Part shown: piece after piece, positions 11,480 through 20,512 of the stretch
How the letters are laid out: every line of letters begins with the position of its first letter
How positions within the stretch are numbered: position 1 is the first letter of the stretch
From: a virus
Direction: 5' to 3' (one strand)
Length of the DNA stretch: 22,333 nt
IMG/VR virus record: IMGVR_UViG_3300008267_000436
Location: 1-22,333 of that record
Program-made: the position numbers and the translations under genes
Notes under the pieces: model-generated
What the model was told of the DNA's origin: nothing
The model's database searches: none
What the model saw: only the letters and a program-made list of their open reading frames with translations

Positions 11480-12611
11480 ACTCTTTGAAAGGAACTACAC
11501 CGCACCTACACGGATAGTAGTTAATCAGGGAGGATCTCGTTCAGGTAAGACCTACTCCATCTTGCAGATGCTAATTGTCATCGCAATGCAAGAGAAGGGT
11601 AAGGTCTTTTCCATTGTGCGCAAGTCGCTGCCATCGCTCAAGATGACGGCCTACCGTGACTTCTTTGAGATACTCAACAAACTTGATTTGTACGATGAGT
11701 CACGCCACAACAAGAGCGACTACACCTACACGCTCAACGGCAACCTCTTTGAGTTCATTTCGCTTGACCAACCGCAGAAGAAGCGTGGAGCAAGACGTGA
11801 CTACCTATTCTGCAACGAGGCTAACGAACTATCTTGGGAGGACTTCTTCCAGCTCTTGGTTCGCACCACAGGCAAGATATGGATTGACTACAACCCATCA
11901 GATGCCTTCCACTGGATATACGACCGACTGCTAACCCGTGATGATGTAACGTACATACAAAGTACTTACAAAGACAATCCGTTCTTGGATGCCTCCATCG
12001 TAGCAGAGATTGAACGCCTCGCAACAACCGATGAGGACTACTGGCGTATCTACGGATTGGGTGAGCGTGGTATGAGCCGTGCCACCATCTTCCAATTCGG
12101 GATGAACGAGATACCTGCTGACGCAACCTTGCTTGCTTACGGGATGGACTTCGGCTACACCAACGACCCCACCTCGCTTGTTGCGGTGTACAAGTCGGGA
12201 GATAATCTGTACGCTGATGAACTCATCTACCAAACAGGACTCACAAACCCCGACATCAGCAACAGGCTAAAAGACCTAAACCTTGACAGGCGCACGGAAA
12301 TATTTGCGGACTCTGCTGAACCCAAATCCATTGAGGAGCTGCATCGTATGGGATGGAACGTAAAACCCACGCAGAAGGGCGCAGATAGCGTCATAGTGGG
12401 TATTGATGTACTGAAGCGACACAAGCTATTCGTTACCCCACGAAGCAGCAACCTAATCAAAGAGATGCAGAACTACAAGTGGACTGAAGACAAGAACGGA
12501 AACCTGCTGAACAAGCCCATAAATGCGTTTGACCACGCCATTGATGCAATGCGCTACGCAACATACAACAAGCTATCTAAGCCGAACTACGGCAGGTATG
12601 CTATACGCTAA
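11451..12611 (+). CDS. terL: Terminase large subunit
   Basis: A 386-residue packaging motor. ATPase: Walker A GGSRSGKT (27-34), Walker B with catalytic Glu YLFCNEANE (118-126, E123), and WIDYNPSD (144-151). RNase H-like nuclease: GMDFGYTNDPT (231-241, D233), FADSAEPKS (286-293, D287), and AFDHAIDAM (359-367). Length and order match the PBSX/Terminase_3 group. The start must be TTG at 11451: an in-frame TAG lies at 11445 and the first ATG is at residue 40, past Walker A. The TTG is inside terS, so translation is probably coupled to it. Confidence 0.95.
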   Translation: MSVLQVKTSELFERNYTAPTRIVVNQGGSRSGKTYSILQMLIVIAMQEKGKVFSIVRKSLPSLKMTAYRDFFEILNKLDLYDESRHNKSDYTYTLNGNLFEFISLDQPQKKRGARRDYLFCNEANELSWEDFFQLLVRTTGKIWIDYNPSDAFHWIYDRLLTRDDVTYIQSTYKDNPFLDASIVAEIERLATTDEDYWRIYGLGERGMSRATIFQFGMNEIPADATLLAYGMDFGYTNDPTSLVAVYKSGDNLYADELIYQTGLTNPDISNRLKDLNLDRRTEIFADSAEPKSIEELHRMGWNVKPTQKGADSVIVGIDVLKRHKLFVTPRSSNLIKEMQNYKWTEDKNGNLLNKPINAFDHAIDAMRYATYNKLSKPNYGRYAIR

Positions 12612-12633
12612 ATTCTAAAGGTTATTTTATTAG

Positions 12634-13350
12634 ATGGAACTGAAAGTAGTAGTACCAACCGACCTATCGGAGATCACCCTTGAGCAATACCAAAGGTTTG
12701 CTCGGCTTGAGGGTGATGAGGAGTTCCTTACCCACAAGATGCTGGAAATCTTCTGCGGCCTTCCGTTATCGCAGTTGCCCAATGTGCGAATCAAGGATGT
12801 GAGCCACATCACCAAACATATCCAAGATATGCTTGAGCAAAAGCCGAATCTAACCCCGAGTTTTAAACTTGGAGAAAATGAGTACGGCTTTATACCAGAG
12901 ATTGACAATATTACCTACGGTGAGTTCGTAGACCTTGACACCTACCTTCAGGATGTTCAGAGCCTGCATAAGACTATGGCGGTATTGTACCGACCCATCA
13001 CGTCAAAGGTCAAGAGCCGATATTTAATAGAGCCATACGAGTCAGCAAGCAAATATGCGGAGCTGATGAAGCAAGCCCCGATGGATGTAGTAATGGGTGC
13101 GGTGCTTTTTTTTTATCGTTTAGGGAACGAACTATTGCAAGCTACGATGAACTATTTGGAGGAGAACAAGACAACGAGTTCAGCCGCCAATCGCAGTTTA
13201 ACAAACGATGGGGATGGTATGCGACATTCTATCAGCTTGCTCAAGGAGATGTTAGAAGGCTATCCGAAATATCAAAACTTGAACTTCACGAGTGCCTTCA
13301 GTTCCTCACCTTTGAAAAGCAAAAGCAAGAAGTTGAAAACGACATCCTAA
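12634..13350 (+). CDS. Zero-frame product of a frameshifted gene; candidate tail assembly chaperone
   Basis: A 238-residue product. Residues 1-160 form the main body (MELKVVVPTDLSEITLEQYQ; GEFVDLDTYLQDVQSLHKTMAVLYRPI), largely helical, of a type I associate with unnamed Bacteroidota phage proteins. Near residue 157 the gene crosses a nine-T run (13106-13114), after which the -1 frame also stays open. In this frame the tail continues YRLGNELL, then becomes low-complexity and basic (SSSPLKSKSKKLKTTS). Two products from one start, in a gene between terminase and tail genes, is the pattern of G/GT tail chaperones. The assignment is inferred from that. Confidence 0.7.
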   Translation: MELKVVVPTDLSEITLEQYQRFARLEGDEEFLTHKMLEIFCGLPLSQLPNVRIKDVSHITKHIQDMLEQKPNLTPSFKLGENEYGFIPEIDNITYGEFVDLDTYLQDVQSLHKTMAVLYRPITSKVKSRYLIEPYESASKYAELMKQAPMDVVMGAVLFFYRLGNELLQATMNYLEENKTTSSAANRSLTNDGDGMRHSISLLKEMLEGYPKYQNLNFTSAFSSSPLKSKSKKLKTTS

Positions 13351-13367
13351 AGAAATCTATGAAATGA
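12634..13367 (+). CDS. -1 frameshift (GT-like) product, 244 aa, join 12634..13113 and 13113..13367
   Basis: If ribosomes slip back one base on T-TTT-TTT (13107-13113), the first 160 residues are joined to 84 more in the -1 frame, ending at a TGA at 13365-13367. The added part looks strongly protein-like: KRWGWYATFYQLAQGDVRRL, then LELHECLQFLTFEKQKQEVE and a Lys-rich end. This segment has no ATG of its own before its last few codons, so it needs the upstream start. Its TGA overlaps the next gene's ATG as ATGA, the usual junction here, while the zero-frame stop does not. The -1 extension is therefore very probably translated. Confidence 0.65.
13106..13130 (+). promoter_or_regulatory. Putative -1 frameshift site: T9 slippery run and hairpin
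   Basis: Nine Ts (13106-13114) are read as CTT TTT TTT TAT in the zero frame, giving the slippery heptamer T-TTT-TTT at 13107-13113. TCGTT (13116-13120), loop TAGGG, and AACGA (13126-13130) form a perfect 5-bp hairpin 2 bases after the heptamer; it is short and closer than the usual 5-9 base spacer. T9 could also promote polymerase slippage. Confidence 0.6.
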
Positions 13368-13831
13368 GGCAGTTTTACGACATCACCACCAAACTCAAGG
13401 ATACGCTTGAAGCACATAGCCAAGTCAACGTAGTCACCACAGGTGATCTATTTGACATTGATTTGAACAAGCAGACCATCTTCCCATTGAGCCACATCAT
13501 CGTAAACCAAGCGACCTTTGAAGGTCAGGTGGTACGGATGAGCGTAAGCCTCGTTTGCATGGATGTGGTTGATGACACAAAGGAAGACCCACGAGCGCAA
13601 CCAGAGCCTTTCTACGGCACTTCTAACGTACAAGACATACTCAACACCCAACTCGCAGTAATAAACGATGTGGTGCAAGAATTACGCAGAGGCACTTTGT
13701 ACTCTGACTTGTACCAATTAGATGGTAACCCAACCTGCACTCCGTTCTTGGAACGCTTTGAGAACCTGCTTGCTGGATGGACTGCTACGTTTGATGTGCT
13801 GCTTGCCAACACCGAAATCAGCGTTTGCTAA
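13364..13831 (+). CDS. Putative tail/connector protein, 155 aa
   Basis: Starts within ATGA, overlapping the stop of the frameshift product. The protein begins MRQFYDITTKLKDTLEAH, continues TTGDLFDIDLNKQTIFPLSH, and has an amphipathic segment VINDVVQELRRGTLYSDLYQL and an ERFENLLAGWTATFDV end. It resembles unnamed structural-module proteins of Bacteroidota phages. Its size, mixed alpha-beta pattern and place before a gp10-like gene would suit a tail terminator or head-tail completion protein, but no diagnostic motif is visible. It ends in a TAATG overlap with the next gene. Confidence 0.65.
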   Translation: MRQFYDITTKLKDTLEAHSQVNVVTTGDLFDIDLNKQTIFPLSHIIVNQATFEGQVVRMSVSLVCMDVVDDTKEDPRAQPEPFYGTSNVQDILNTQLAVINDVVQELRRGTLYSDLYQLDGNPTCTPFLERFENLLAGWTATFDVLLANTEISVC

Positions 13832-14364
13832 TGACACGGGAGGAGCGCATACAAGCGGTGCTTGATAAGTTCGGAAAATACGTTGTGCAGCAGGCGAGAG
13901 CAAACCTCACCCGTCAAAACAGGAACGTAAGTAAAGAGCTTTACAATAGCATCCAATGGAATGCTGAAGCCTCCAAGAGTGGCGAGTCGTTTACGGCATC
14001 ACTATCAATGCTTGACTATGGTCAGTATCAAGACAAGGGTGTGCGTGGTAAGATAGCCTCACCAATCAACACACGAGAAAGCCCATTTCGCTTCGGCACA
14101 GGCACAGGTCAAAAGGGTGGCCTTACCGCAGCCATACAAAAGTGGGTACGCTCAAGACGCATTCAGTTCCGCCAAGAGAACGGAAAATTTATGAGCTACG
14201 ATAGCACGGCATTCCTTATCGCAAGAAGCATATACCAAAAGGGAATACCTGCCACGTTCTTCTATTCACGCCCATTCAACATCGCATTTAAAAAGTTGCC
14301 TGCTGAATTAATAGAGGCATACGCACTTACCCCCGATGACTTTAAAGAATTTTTGAGAAAATGA
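13831..14364 (+). CDS. HK97 gp10-like tail/connector protein
   Basis: Start chosen at ATG 13831 because of the TAATG junction; a TTG two codons earlier is possible. The 177-residue protein has an N-terminal helix (KFGKYVVQQARANL), then a KELYNSIQW strand-turn region and LDYGQYQDKGVRG, the surface loop characteristic of HK97 gp10/neck-type proteins (L-x-Y-G-x-Y-Q-x-x-G). It ends with basic segments and a helix (KKLPAELIEAYALTPDDFKEF). These proteins act at the head-tail joint or tail completion. Fold assignment is by motif and context. Followed by an ATGA overlap. Confidence 0.6.
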   Translation: MTREERIQAVLDKFGKYVVQQARANLTRQNRNVSKELYNSIQWNAEASKSGESFTASLSMLDYGQYQDKGVRGKIASPINTRESPFRFGTGTGQKGGLTAAIQKWVRSRRIQFRQENGKFMSYDSTAFLIARSIYQKGIPATFFYSRPFNIAFKKLPAELIEAYALTPDDFKEFLRK

Positions 14365-15626
14365 GTATACCTGTTTCAGCGACTCCTGCGTCTATCGCTA
14401 CGGCTCGCAGCCCCATCTTCATCACGGGAAAGAACAACACGCTACCCAACGACTCGCTGGATGCGATGAGCGTGAACATCAGCTCATACACGGGAACACA
14501 AACGCCCGTAGTAAACCCGACCACCTACACGCTATCCAAGAACTACTCCATCAACGAGGTCATCAACTTTGAGGTGTCTGACCTGATCCGTGAGAAGTTT
14601 CAGCATCCATTCGGTAAGGCATTCATCACCGAGCCAAGCGCATCCGAAACAGGCGAAGCGGTATGGGTACGCAGAACAGGTGACTGGACTTATTCTAACA
14701 ACGGAGCAGCACCCGAAAGCGGATTAATTGGTACGGTTTACTTCTTGGCTCTTGATGGCTATAAGTCTTTAGGAGAACTCCAGAACGCAGGAGTCACTCA
14801 AGCAGGACTTGTTACTTCACGCCCATTCCAAGTGCTTGCAGGAAACTCGCAGAGCCTTGCGGTATCTTACAACACCTACTCAGGCGTTAACGGATTCACG
14901 ATTGAGATTAATGGTGTAGAATACTGGTTCTCGCTAAAGGATGAATTGGGATGGGCTAACACAACCACGACCTCTACGCAGATGGTCATCTACATTCCGA
15001 GTGGGGTAACCAACGTAGCAACATTCTTGGGCATAACACCTACCGATGATTACACCATCAACCTGCTTGTCAATAACGAGTGCATCAGCTACAATGACAG
15101 AGTGAAGGCTGATGGCGGAACGGTAGAAGCACTTGGCTGCTTATGCGAAGCGGTAGATGATCTTGGCGGTAATGATGACAAGGTAGCCTACGACTTTGAA
15201 GTGGTATGCGAGCCTAAGTACGACCCATACCTCATTCAGTTCGTAAACAAGTACGGGGTATCTGACTACCTGACGTTCTTCAAGAAGTCAACCGAGCAAG
15301 GTAACTTCACACAAGACCAATACCAAAAGAGCATCTATGCGGATGCGTATACGGATGTCAACTACGTGAACGGCAAATACCAATCGTTCAATATCAACTC
15401 TCGCAACACGCTAACGCTCAACACGGGCTTCGTGGATGAGTCGTATGGTGCTATTATGGAGGAGATCTTGATGAGCGAGAAGGTAGCCGTATACGAAGAT
15501 GGGCAATGGGTTGCTATCGTTCCGAATCGTGGAAGCATTGACTACCAGAAGTCGGTAAACGACAAGACCATCAACTACACGATGAGCTTTACCTATGCGT
15601 TTGACCAACGGATGCTTGTACGATGA
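14361..15626 (+). CDS. Large beta-rich structural protein, 421 aa (tail or baseplate)
   Basis: Coupled by ATGA to the genes on both sides, in the tail module. The sequence is rich in Thr, Ser, Asn, Gly and Tyr with alternating hydrophobics and few Lys/Arg clusters, typical of a beta-sandwich virion protein. Residues about 150-245 (from SRPFQVLAGNSQSLAV) look like an inserted domain. There is a cysteine cluster at about 253-258 (ALGCLCEA). The C-terminal third contains short aromatic motifs (YDPYLIQFVNKYGVSDYLTF). No signal peptide. I do not recognise a named family; a tail-tube or baseplate role is inferred from location. Confidence 0.6.
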   Translation: MSIPVSATPASIATARSPIFITGKNNTLPNDSLDAMSVNISSYTGTQTPVVNPTTYTLSKNYSINEVINFEVSDLIREKFQHPFGKAFITEPSASETGEAVWVRRTGDWTYSNNGAAPESGLIGTVYFLALDGYKSLGELQNAGVTQAGLVTSRPFQVLAGNSQSLAVSYNTYSGVNGFTIEINGVEYWFSLKDELGWANTTTTSTQMVIYIPSGVTNVATFLGITPTDDYTINLLVNNECISYNDRVKADGGTVEALGCLCEAVDDLGGNDDKVAYDFEVVCEPKYDPYLIQFVNKYGVSDYLTFFKKSTEQGNFTQDQYQKSIYADAYTDVNYVNGKYQSFNINSRNTLTLNTGFVDESYGAIMEEILMSEKVAVYEDGQWVAIVPNRGSIDYQKSVNDKTINYTMSFTYAFDQRMLVR

Positions 15627-17632
15627 ATAAGGTTGATATTTATGTCAATGGTCAACGGCTTGATGTATTCCAAGATGAGGAGATAAACCTCAACATCTCG
15701 GTGCAGAATGTTCAGGACATCAGCAAGGTGTTCACCGACTTCACGCAAGGGTTCACCATTCCTGCTACGCCAACGAATAACGCCATCTTCGGATACTACT
15801 ACCGCACCGATTTTAGTGGCACGTTTGATGCTCGCTTCCGCCAAGATGCGTTCATTGAAATCAACTCATTGCCGTTTCGCTCTGGCTCGGTAGAGCTTGA
15901 TGGTGTACAACTAAAGGGTACTGAACCATACGCCTACAACATTACGTTCTATGGCGGCTTGGTAAACCTTACTGATTTGTTTGGTGATGACTACCTGTAT
16001 GACTTAAACTTCAGCGCATACGACCACGAGTACACGGATGATGCAATCTTTGATCGCTTCACTACCGAGTACGACAATGCGTTCTTTTATCCGTTGATGA
16101 GTCCTGTAAAGAATTGGTTTTACAATTCAAGTAATAGTAGTCACGATGATTCAAATATAGCTTGGCATAGCCTAAGCGAAGCGCACGGAATTCACTACTA
16201 CGAGTTGAAGCCTGCGATGAAGGCATACGCCATCTTAGATGCGATAGAAGCAAAATACGGAATAACCTTTACGGGTTCATTCTTATCGGCTAACCCATTC
16301 GTAGACCTATCGCTATGGCTTCACCGCTTTGAGGGGTATATGTTTGAGTCGGGTAACGACATTGAATGGAAGCTCATTAACTTCAACCGAAACACAGGCA
16401 GCGGTAGCCAATTTAATCTGACCACCGAAACGTGGACAGTACCAGAGAGCAAGGAGTACGACCTTGACATCACGATGGCTAACGTAGACCAGAACTACGA
16501 ATTAGGTGTATTCCGCAATGGTGTGTTTGATTATTCGGTTTTAGTAGATGCACATCCTTCTTCATCGGTTACAAGCACGATGGAGAACTTGCTCTACACG
16601 GAGGGTGATACGATTCAATTATTCATCCGACCACAGGTAGCAGCATCTATGAACTACCAATGCACGGACTATTCAGGCATCAACTCTTTAGCAGGTGTTG
16701 AGTTCTCGGTAGACCAGACGCTTGCTGCGGTATATACCTTCACGGTCATAGTTACCGACCTAATGCCTGAAATTAAGGTAAGGGACTTTCTTGCTGGTAT
16801 CTTGAAGATGTACAACATGGTCATCGTACCTACCACATCTACCTCGTTCTTACTTCAGCCGTTGGATGATTGGTACGCAGCAGGAAGCGACAAGGACTAC
16901 CAGCAATACTTTGACATCACGGAGTACTCGGTAAACCGACCTCCGCTATTTAGGGAGATTGAGTTCAAATACCAAGACACGGAGCAGATACTCGGATTCC
17001 AATATCAAAAAGTAAACAATACTGGATTTGGTGACCTTCGCAACTTCTTTGCATTTGATGCAGAGGATTTTATTATTGAAGTCCCGTTTGAGTGTCCATT
17101 GTTTGAGAGGCTTACCGATTTAGACACAGGAGTATTAACCAACGTACTTGTTTACAAAAGCATTACGGAGAATACAAACGAGGATGGCACATTTAACAAA
17201 TACTTAGGTGCGCCTGTTGTTTTTTATGCTTCGTATGGTGATTACAACATCAGCTCCAATCCCGTTGCTTTTGTTAACTCGGACAATACAAGCAGTCGGC
17301 AGGTAGACTATTGTTGGTATGCTAATACATCAAATCTGCCCACCAGCGCAGGAGCATCGTACTCCACGTGCTTTGGTGCAGACATTGACCCATATCATTT
17401 GCAAAGCGTAAGCCGTAGTTTATACAACGAATACTGGAGCGACTACATCACCGATCTTTACAACGTAAGGCGTAGGCTCTTTCAGGTTGATGCGGTTTTA
17501 CCGCTTGGTGCTATGCTATCTATGAACCTCCAAAACGGAGTAATCTGGAACAACAACAAGTACATTGTCAATTCCGTGCAGGTGGGTTTGACTACGGGCA
17601 AAGCAACATTTGAACTCCTTAACGTAGTATGA
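15623..17632 (+). CDS. Large tail/baseplate protein, 669 aa
   Basis: ATGA-coupled to the gene before. It begins MNKVDIYVNGQRLDVFQDEE, then DFTQGFTIPATPTNNAIFGY and PFRSGSVELDGVQLKG, a start I associate with conserved structural proteins adjacent to tape-measure genes in Bacteroidota phages. The whole sequence is beta-rich, with many Asp, Tyr, Phe and Asn, and no coiled coils or membrane segments. The C-terminal end (QNGVIWNNNKYIVNSVQVGLTTG) looks like a hub or carbohydrate-binding-like beta region. Size and position before the tape measure favour a distal-tail, hub or receptor-facing role. Not proven. Confidence 0.6.
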   Translation: MNKVDIYVNGQRLDVFQDEEINLNISVQNVQDISKVFTDFTQGFTIPATPTNNAIFGYYYRTDFSGTFDARFRQDAFIEINSLPFRSGSVELDGVQLKGTEPYAYNITFYGGLVNLTDLFGDDYLYDLNFSAYDHEYTDDAIFDRFTTEYDNAFFYPLMSPVKNWFYNSSNSSHDDSNIAWHSLSEAHGIHYYELKPAMKAYAILDAIEAKYGITFTGSFLSANPFVDLSLWLHRFEGYMFESGNDIEWKLINFNRNTGSGSQFNLTTETWTVPESKEYDLDITMANVDQNYELGVFRNGVFDYSVLVDAHPSSSVTSTMENLLYTEGDTIQLFIRPQVAASMNYQCTDYSGINSLAGVEFSVDQTLAAVYTFTVIVTDLMPEIKVRDFLAGILKMYNMVIVPTTSTSFLLQPLDDWYAAGSDKDYQQYFDITEYSVNRPPLFREIEFKYQDTEQILGFQYQKVNNTGFGDLRNFFAFDAEDFIIEVPFECPLFERLTDLDTGVLTNVLVYKSITENTNEDGTFNKYLGAPVVFYASYGDYNISSNPVAFVNSDNTSSRQVDYCWYANTSNLPTSAGASYSTCFGADIDPYHLQSVSRSLYNEYWSDYITDLYNVRRRLFQVDAVLPLGAMLSMNLQNGVIWNNNKYIVNSVQVGLTTGKATFELLNVV

Positions 17633-17781
17633 AGCAGACGTATTTAGGTTATTTGATTGAACTCCTCAACTCGGATGAGTGGATTGGTGCAGGCGAGAAT
17701 ATAGAAATCGCCAAAGGCAAGCACAAACTACCCGAAGGATGGAACGAATATATTAAGTTGCAATGGCGGCAGTTGAAGTAA
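17629..17781 (+). CDS. Small protein between tail genes, 50 aa
   Basis: A 50-codon ORF that begins in an ATGA overlap with the 669-residue gene and ends 19 bases inside the tape-measure gene, so it fills the gap exactly. The protein (MKQTYLGYLIELLNSDEWIG at the start, then KLPEGWNEYIKLQWRQLK) is basic and helical with three tryptophans. It could be a small tail assembly factor, but has no recognised motif. The junction structure and amino-acid pattern support translation. Confidence 0.65.
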   Translation: MKQTYLGYLIELLNSDEWIGAGENIEIAKGKHKLPEGWNEYIKLQWRQLK

Positions 17782-19580
17782 TTGAGATTAAAGGCGATGC
17801 CTCCTCCGCTATTGCGGCACTTAAAGCCGTAGGCATTGAGGCACAGAAGACCCAAGAGAAAGCAACAGAGGCTAATGATGCTATCAAGGATGGCCTTGAG
17901 GCGTTAGACAAAAGGACAGGCGGAGCAGTATCTGCGTTCAAGAGTTTAGTTGGTGGGGTAAAGAGTGCGGTGTCTGCATTCACCACGCTAAAGGGAGCAA
18001 TCATTGCTACTGGTCTTGGAGCATTGCTTGTAGCAGTAACCTCGCTCGTAGCCTACTTCAAAGAAACGGAACGAGGCGGTGATGCTTTAGCCGTTGTAAT
18101 GGGTGCAATCGGTGGCGCAGTACGCAAGCTTACTGATGTACTCGTTACGCTTGGAGAAACGCTCTTTAATGCCTTCAGCGATCCGAAGCAAGCGTTGATT
18201 GACTTCGGCAACGCCATCAAAGAAAACATCACCAACCGAGTAGAGGGGATGCTTGAGCTTCTGCCTGCTCTGGGTAAAGCCATCAGCCTTGCATTTAGTG
18301 GTGAGTTCAAGGCAGCAGGAAAGGTTGCTGCTGATGCGGTAGGCAAGGTAACGCTTGGCGTTGAGAACGTAACCGATAAGGTAGGTGGTGCTATTGATGC
18401 GCTTAAGGAGTTGGGCAAGTCAGCGATTGCCGCAGGCCGTGAGGGAGCAAGAGTCGCACGACTACTAAACGATGCAGAAGATGCCGAACGTGCGCTTATC
18501 GTACAACGAGCCAAAGCAAACAAGCAGATTCAAGAGGCACGCTTCATTGCTGATGACTTAACCAAAAGCACGGAGGAGCGTATCGCTGCCGTGCAGCGAG
18601 CAGCAGCACTTGAAGAAGAAGTAGCCAACGCTGAAATCAAAACGCAGAAGCTACGCCTTACAGCACTCAAGGCACAGGTAGCAATAGGCGAGGCATCCGA
18701 AGACCAACTTGTACAGGTAGCAGAAGCCGAAGCCCGTGTTCAGGAATTAGAAACGGCAAGCATCGCTCGCAAGCGCAGACTCGGTACGGAGGTAAAAAGC
18801 CTACGTGCAGAGGAGAAGGCACGACTTGATGAGCAGATAAAGGCAGAAGAAGAACTCCGCAAGGTTCAAGATGAAGCGCAGTCAGCATTCCTTGCAAGCC
18901 AAAGCCAAAAGCTTGACCAAGCGTATGACCTATTGCTCACGGATCAGCAGCGTGAGATAAACGCAGTTCGTGACAAATACTTTGCGTTGCTTCAGTTGGA
19001 TGAGCTATCGGCCGAGCAGCGTCTTGCCCTTGAGCAAAAGCAGAGCGATGAAATCCTTGCCATCAACAAGAAGACTGCTGATGCTCAAAAGGCTATTGAC
19101 AAGGCTACGGCAGATGCTAAGGCGGCAATGATGAACCAAAGCATAGATGCGGTTCAAGGTGCGCTTACTGCTTTGTTTGGCGAGAGCAAGGCGGTAGCAT
19201 CAGCAAACGTGCTTATTGATGCAGCGCAAGCAGCAGTCGGTATATTCAAAAGCAGCACTTCACTACCAGAACCATTTGGCTCAATCAACAGGGGTATTCA
19301 GTTGGCGGCTCTTGCTGCAACGGCTGCTGCATCTATCCGCAACATCAATAGCGCAAAGCCCTCAAGCTCATCGGCTGCACCAAGCGTACCTACTGCCGTT
19401 CCTACGGCTGCATCACAAGCACCGCAGTTTAACGTGGTAGGGCAATCAGGAATCAACCAACTTGCACAAAGCATAGGTGGTCAGTTTCAGCAGCCAATCC
19501 GTGCGTATGTGGTCAGCCAAGATGTAAGCACCGCACAACAACTGCAACGCCAACGAGTAAGAACCGCAACATTCGGATAA
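17763..19580 (+). CDS. Tail tape-measure protein
   Basis: A 605-residue Ala/Lys/Glu-rich, mostly helical protein. It has Ala/Gly-rich N-terminal helices, a hydrophobic segment (about 79-99, AIIATGLGALLVAVTSLVAY) of the kind found in tape measures, then a long heptad-patterned coiled coil (about 225-460) and a Ser/Pro/Ala/Gln-rich C-terminus. Tape measures set tail length at roughly 1.5 angstrom per residue, which would suggest a tail near 90 nm if all of it spans the tube. It is the longest coiled-coil protein in the structural module and follows tail genes, which supports the call. Stop/start TAATG with the protease gene. Confidence 0.75.
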   Translation: MAAVEVIEIKGDASSAIAALKAVGIEAQKTQEKATEANDAIKDGLEALDKRTGGAVSAFKSLVGGVKSAVSAFTTLKGAIIATGLGALLVAVTSLVAYFKETERGGDALAVVMGAIGGAVRKLTDVLVTLGETLFNAFSDPKQALIDFGNAIKENITNRVEGMLELLPALGKAISLAFSGEFKAAGKVAADAVGKVTLGVENVTDKVGGAIDALKELGKSAIAAGREGARVARLLNDAEDAERALIVQRAKANKQIQEARFIADDLTKSTEERIAAVQRAAALEEEVANAEIKTQKLRLTALKAQVAIGEASEDQLVQVAEAEARVQELETASIARKRRLGTEVKSLRAEEKARLDEQIKAEEELRKVQDEAQSAFLASQSQKLDQAYDLLLTDQQREINAVRDKYFALLQLDELSAEQRLALEQKQSDEILAINKKTADAQKAIDKATADAKAAMMNQSIDAVQGALTALFGESKAVASANVLIDAAQAAVGIFKSSTSLPEPFGSINRGIQLAALAATAAASIRNINSAKPSSSSAAPSVPTAVPTAASQAPQFNVVGQSGINQLAQSIGGQFQQPIRAYVVSQDVSTAQQLQRQRVRTATFG

Positions 19581-20512
19581 TGAAACTTATTGAACTAATC
19601 TTAGATGAAACGATGGCACTCACGGGGATTGATGCCATCAGCCTCGTAGAGCATCCTGCTATTGAGGAGGACTTTATTGCACTCAAATCCGAGCGTGTAG
19701 AGTTCGCTGCACAGGATAACGAGAAGCGTATCCTAATGGGAGCAGCACTCGTACCCAATAAACCCATCTACCGAGTGAATGGTGAGGAGGAGTTCTACGT
19801 TTACTTCAGCCAAGACACCATTCGCAAAGCGAGTGAGATGTTCTTCCAGAAGGCTAAGCAGAACAATGCTACGCTTGAACACGAGGTAGGCATTGATGGA
19901 CTCACGGTTGTAGAGTCGTGGATCATTGAGGATGAGGTTCACGACAAGAGCAAGAAGTACGGATTTGAATTGCCTGTTGGTACGTGGATGGTTTCCATGA
20001 AGGTCAACAACCCAGAGATTTGGGATGGCTTCGTAAAGACTGGCAAGGTCAAGGGATTCTCTATTGAGGGCTACTTCGTTGACAAGATGAACTTCGCCAA
20101 GCAGGAGATGGAGCGCCTTGAGGAGCAAGAGGCGGCTTTGCTGCTATCGCAAATCGTAGCCATCATCAAGAAGGATGGTCGCAAGAAGTCAGGCAAGCGT
20201 ATGGAATTGGAATCCTACTCGGACTACCCACAAGCGGTACGCTCTAACGCCAAGCGTGGTATCGTGCTTAACGAGAAGAACGGCAACAAATGTGCTACGC
20301 CTGTTGGTAAGGTGAGAGCGCAGCAGTTGGCGCAAGGCAAACCTGTGAGCGTAGAAACCATCACCCGTATGTACTCGTACCTATCAAGAGCCGAAGAATA
20401 CTACGATGAGAACGACACTACCGCCTGCGGCACGATTAGCTACCTTCTATGGGGTGGCCTTGCTGCAAAGCGTTGGGCTGAATCTAAACTTAAAGAATTG
20501 GGCAAATTATGA
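19580..20512 (+). CDS. XkdF-like prohead protease with C-terminal phage domain
   Basis: A 310-residue protein. Residues 1-170 resemble the XkdF/S78-type serine protease: GIDAISLVEHPAI (16-28), LMGAALVPNKPIYR (52-65), NNATLEHEVG (95-104, candidate catalytic H101) and KVKGFSIEGYF (156-166, candidate nucleophile S161). A charged helical linker (172-205) leads to a separate domain (211-308: SDYPQAVRSNAKRG, KCATPVGKVRAQQLA, TACGTISYLLWGGLAAKRWA) with C238 and C283. That domain is common in phage head proteins but has no known function to me. The protease part would mature the prohead, cleaving scaffold. Its place before scaffold and capsid genes fits. Confidence 0.75.
   Translation: MKLIELILDETMALTGIDAISLVEHPAIEEDFIALKSERVEFAAQDNEKRILMGAALVPNKPIYRVNGEEEFYVYFSQDTIRKASEMFFQKAKQNNATLEHEVGIDGLTVVESWIIEDEVHDKSKKYGFELPVGTWMVSMKVNNPEIWDGFVKTGKVKGFSIEGYFVDKMNFAKQEMERLEEQEAALLLSQIVAIIKKDGRKKSGKRMELESYSDYPQAVRSNAKRGIVLNEKNGNKCATPVGKVRAQQLAQGKPVSVETITRMYSYLSRAEEYYDENDTTACGTISYLLWGGLAAKRWAESKLKELGKL

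Noticed and set aside
11656-11934. 92-codon same-strand alternative frame inside terL
   Set aside because: Thr/Arg/Ser-rich, low-complexity translation with no leader; unlike the methyltransferase-nested ORF it does not look protein-like.
13106-13114. T9 run as a sequencing or assembly error splitting one gene
   Set aside because: Cannot be excluded without reads, but the zero frame also stays open for about 80 codons, a hairpin follows, and G/GT-type slippage is expected in this position, so a real site is favoured.
18053-18523. 156-codon minus-strand frame opposite the tape-measure gene
   Set aside because: Ser/Ala/Leu-rich composition is the reverse reading of Ala/Lys/Glu-rich coiled-coil codons; all genes here are on the + strand.
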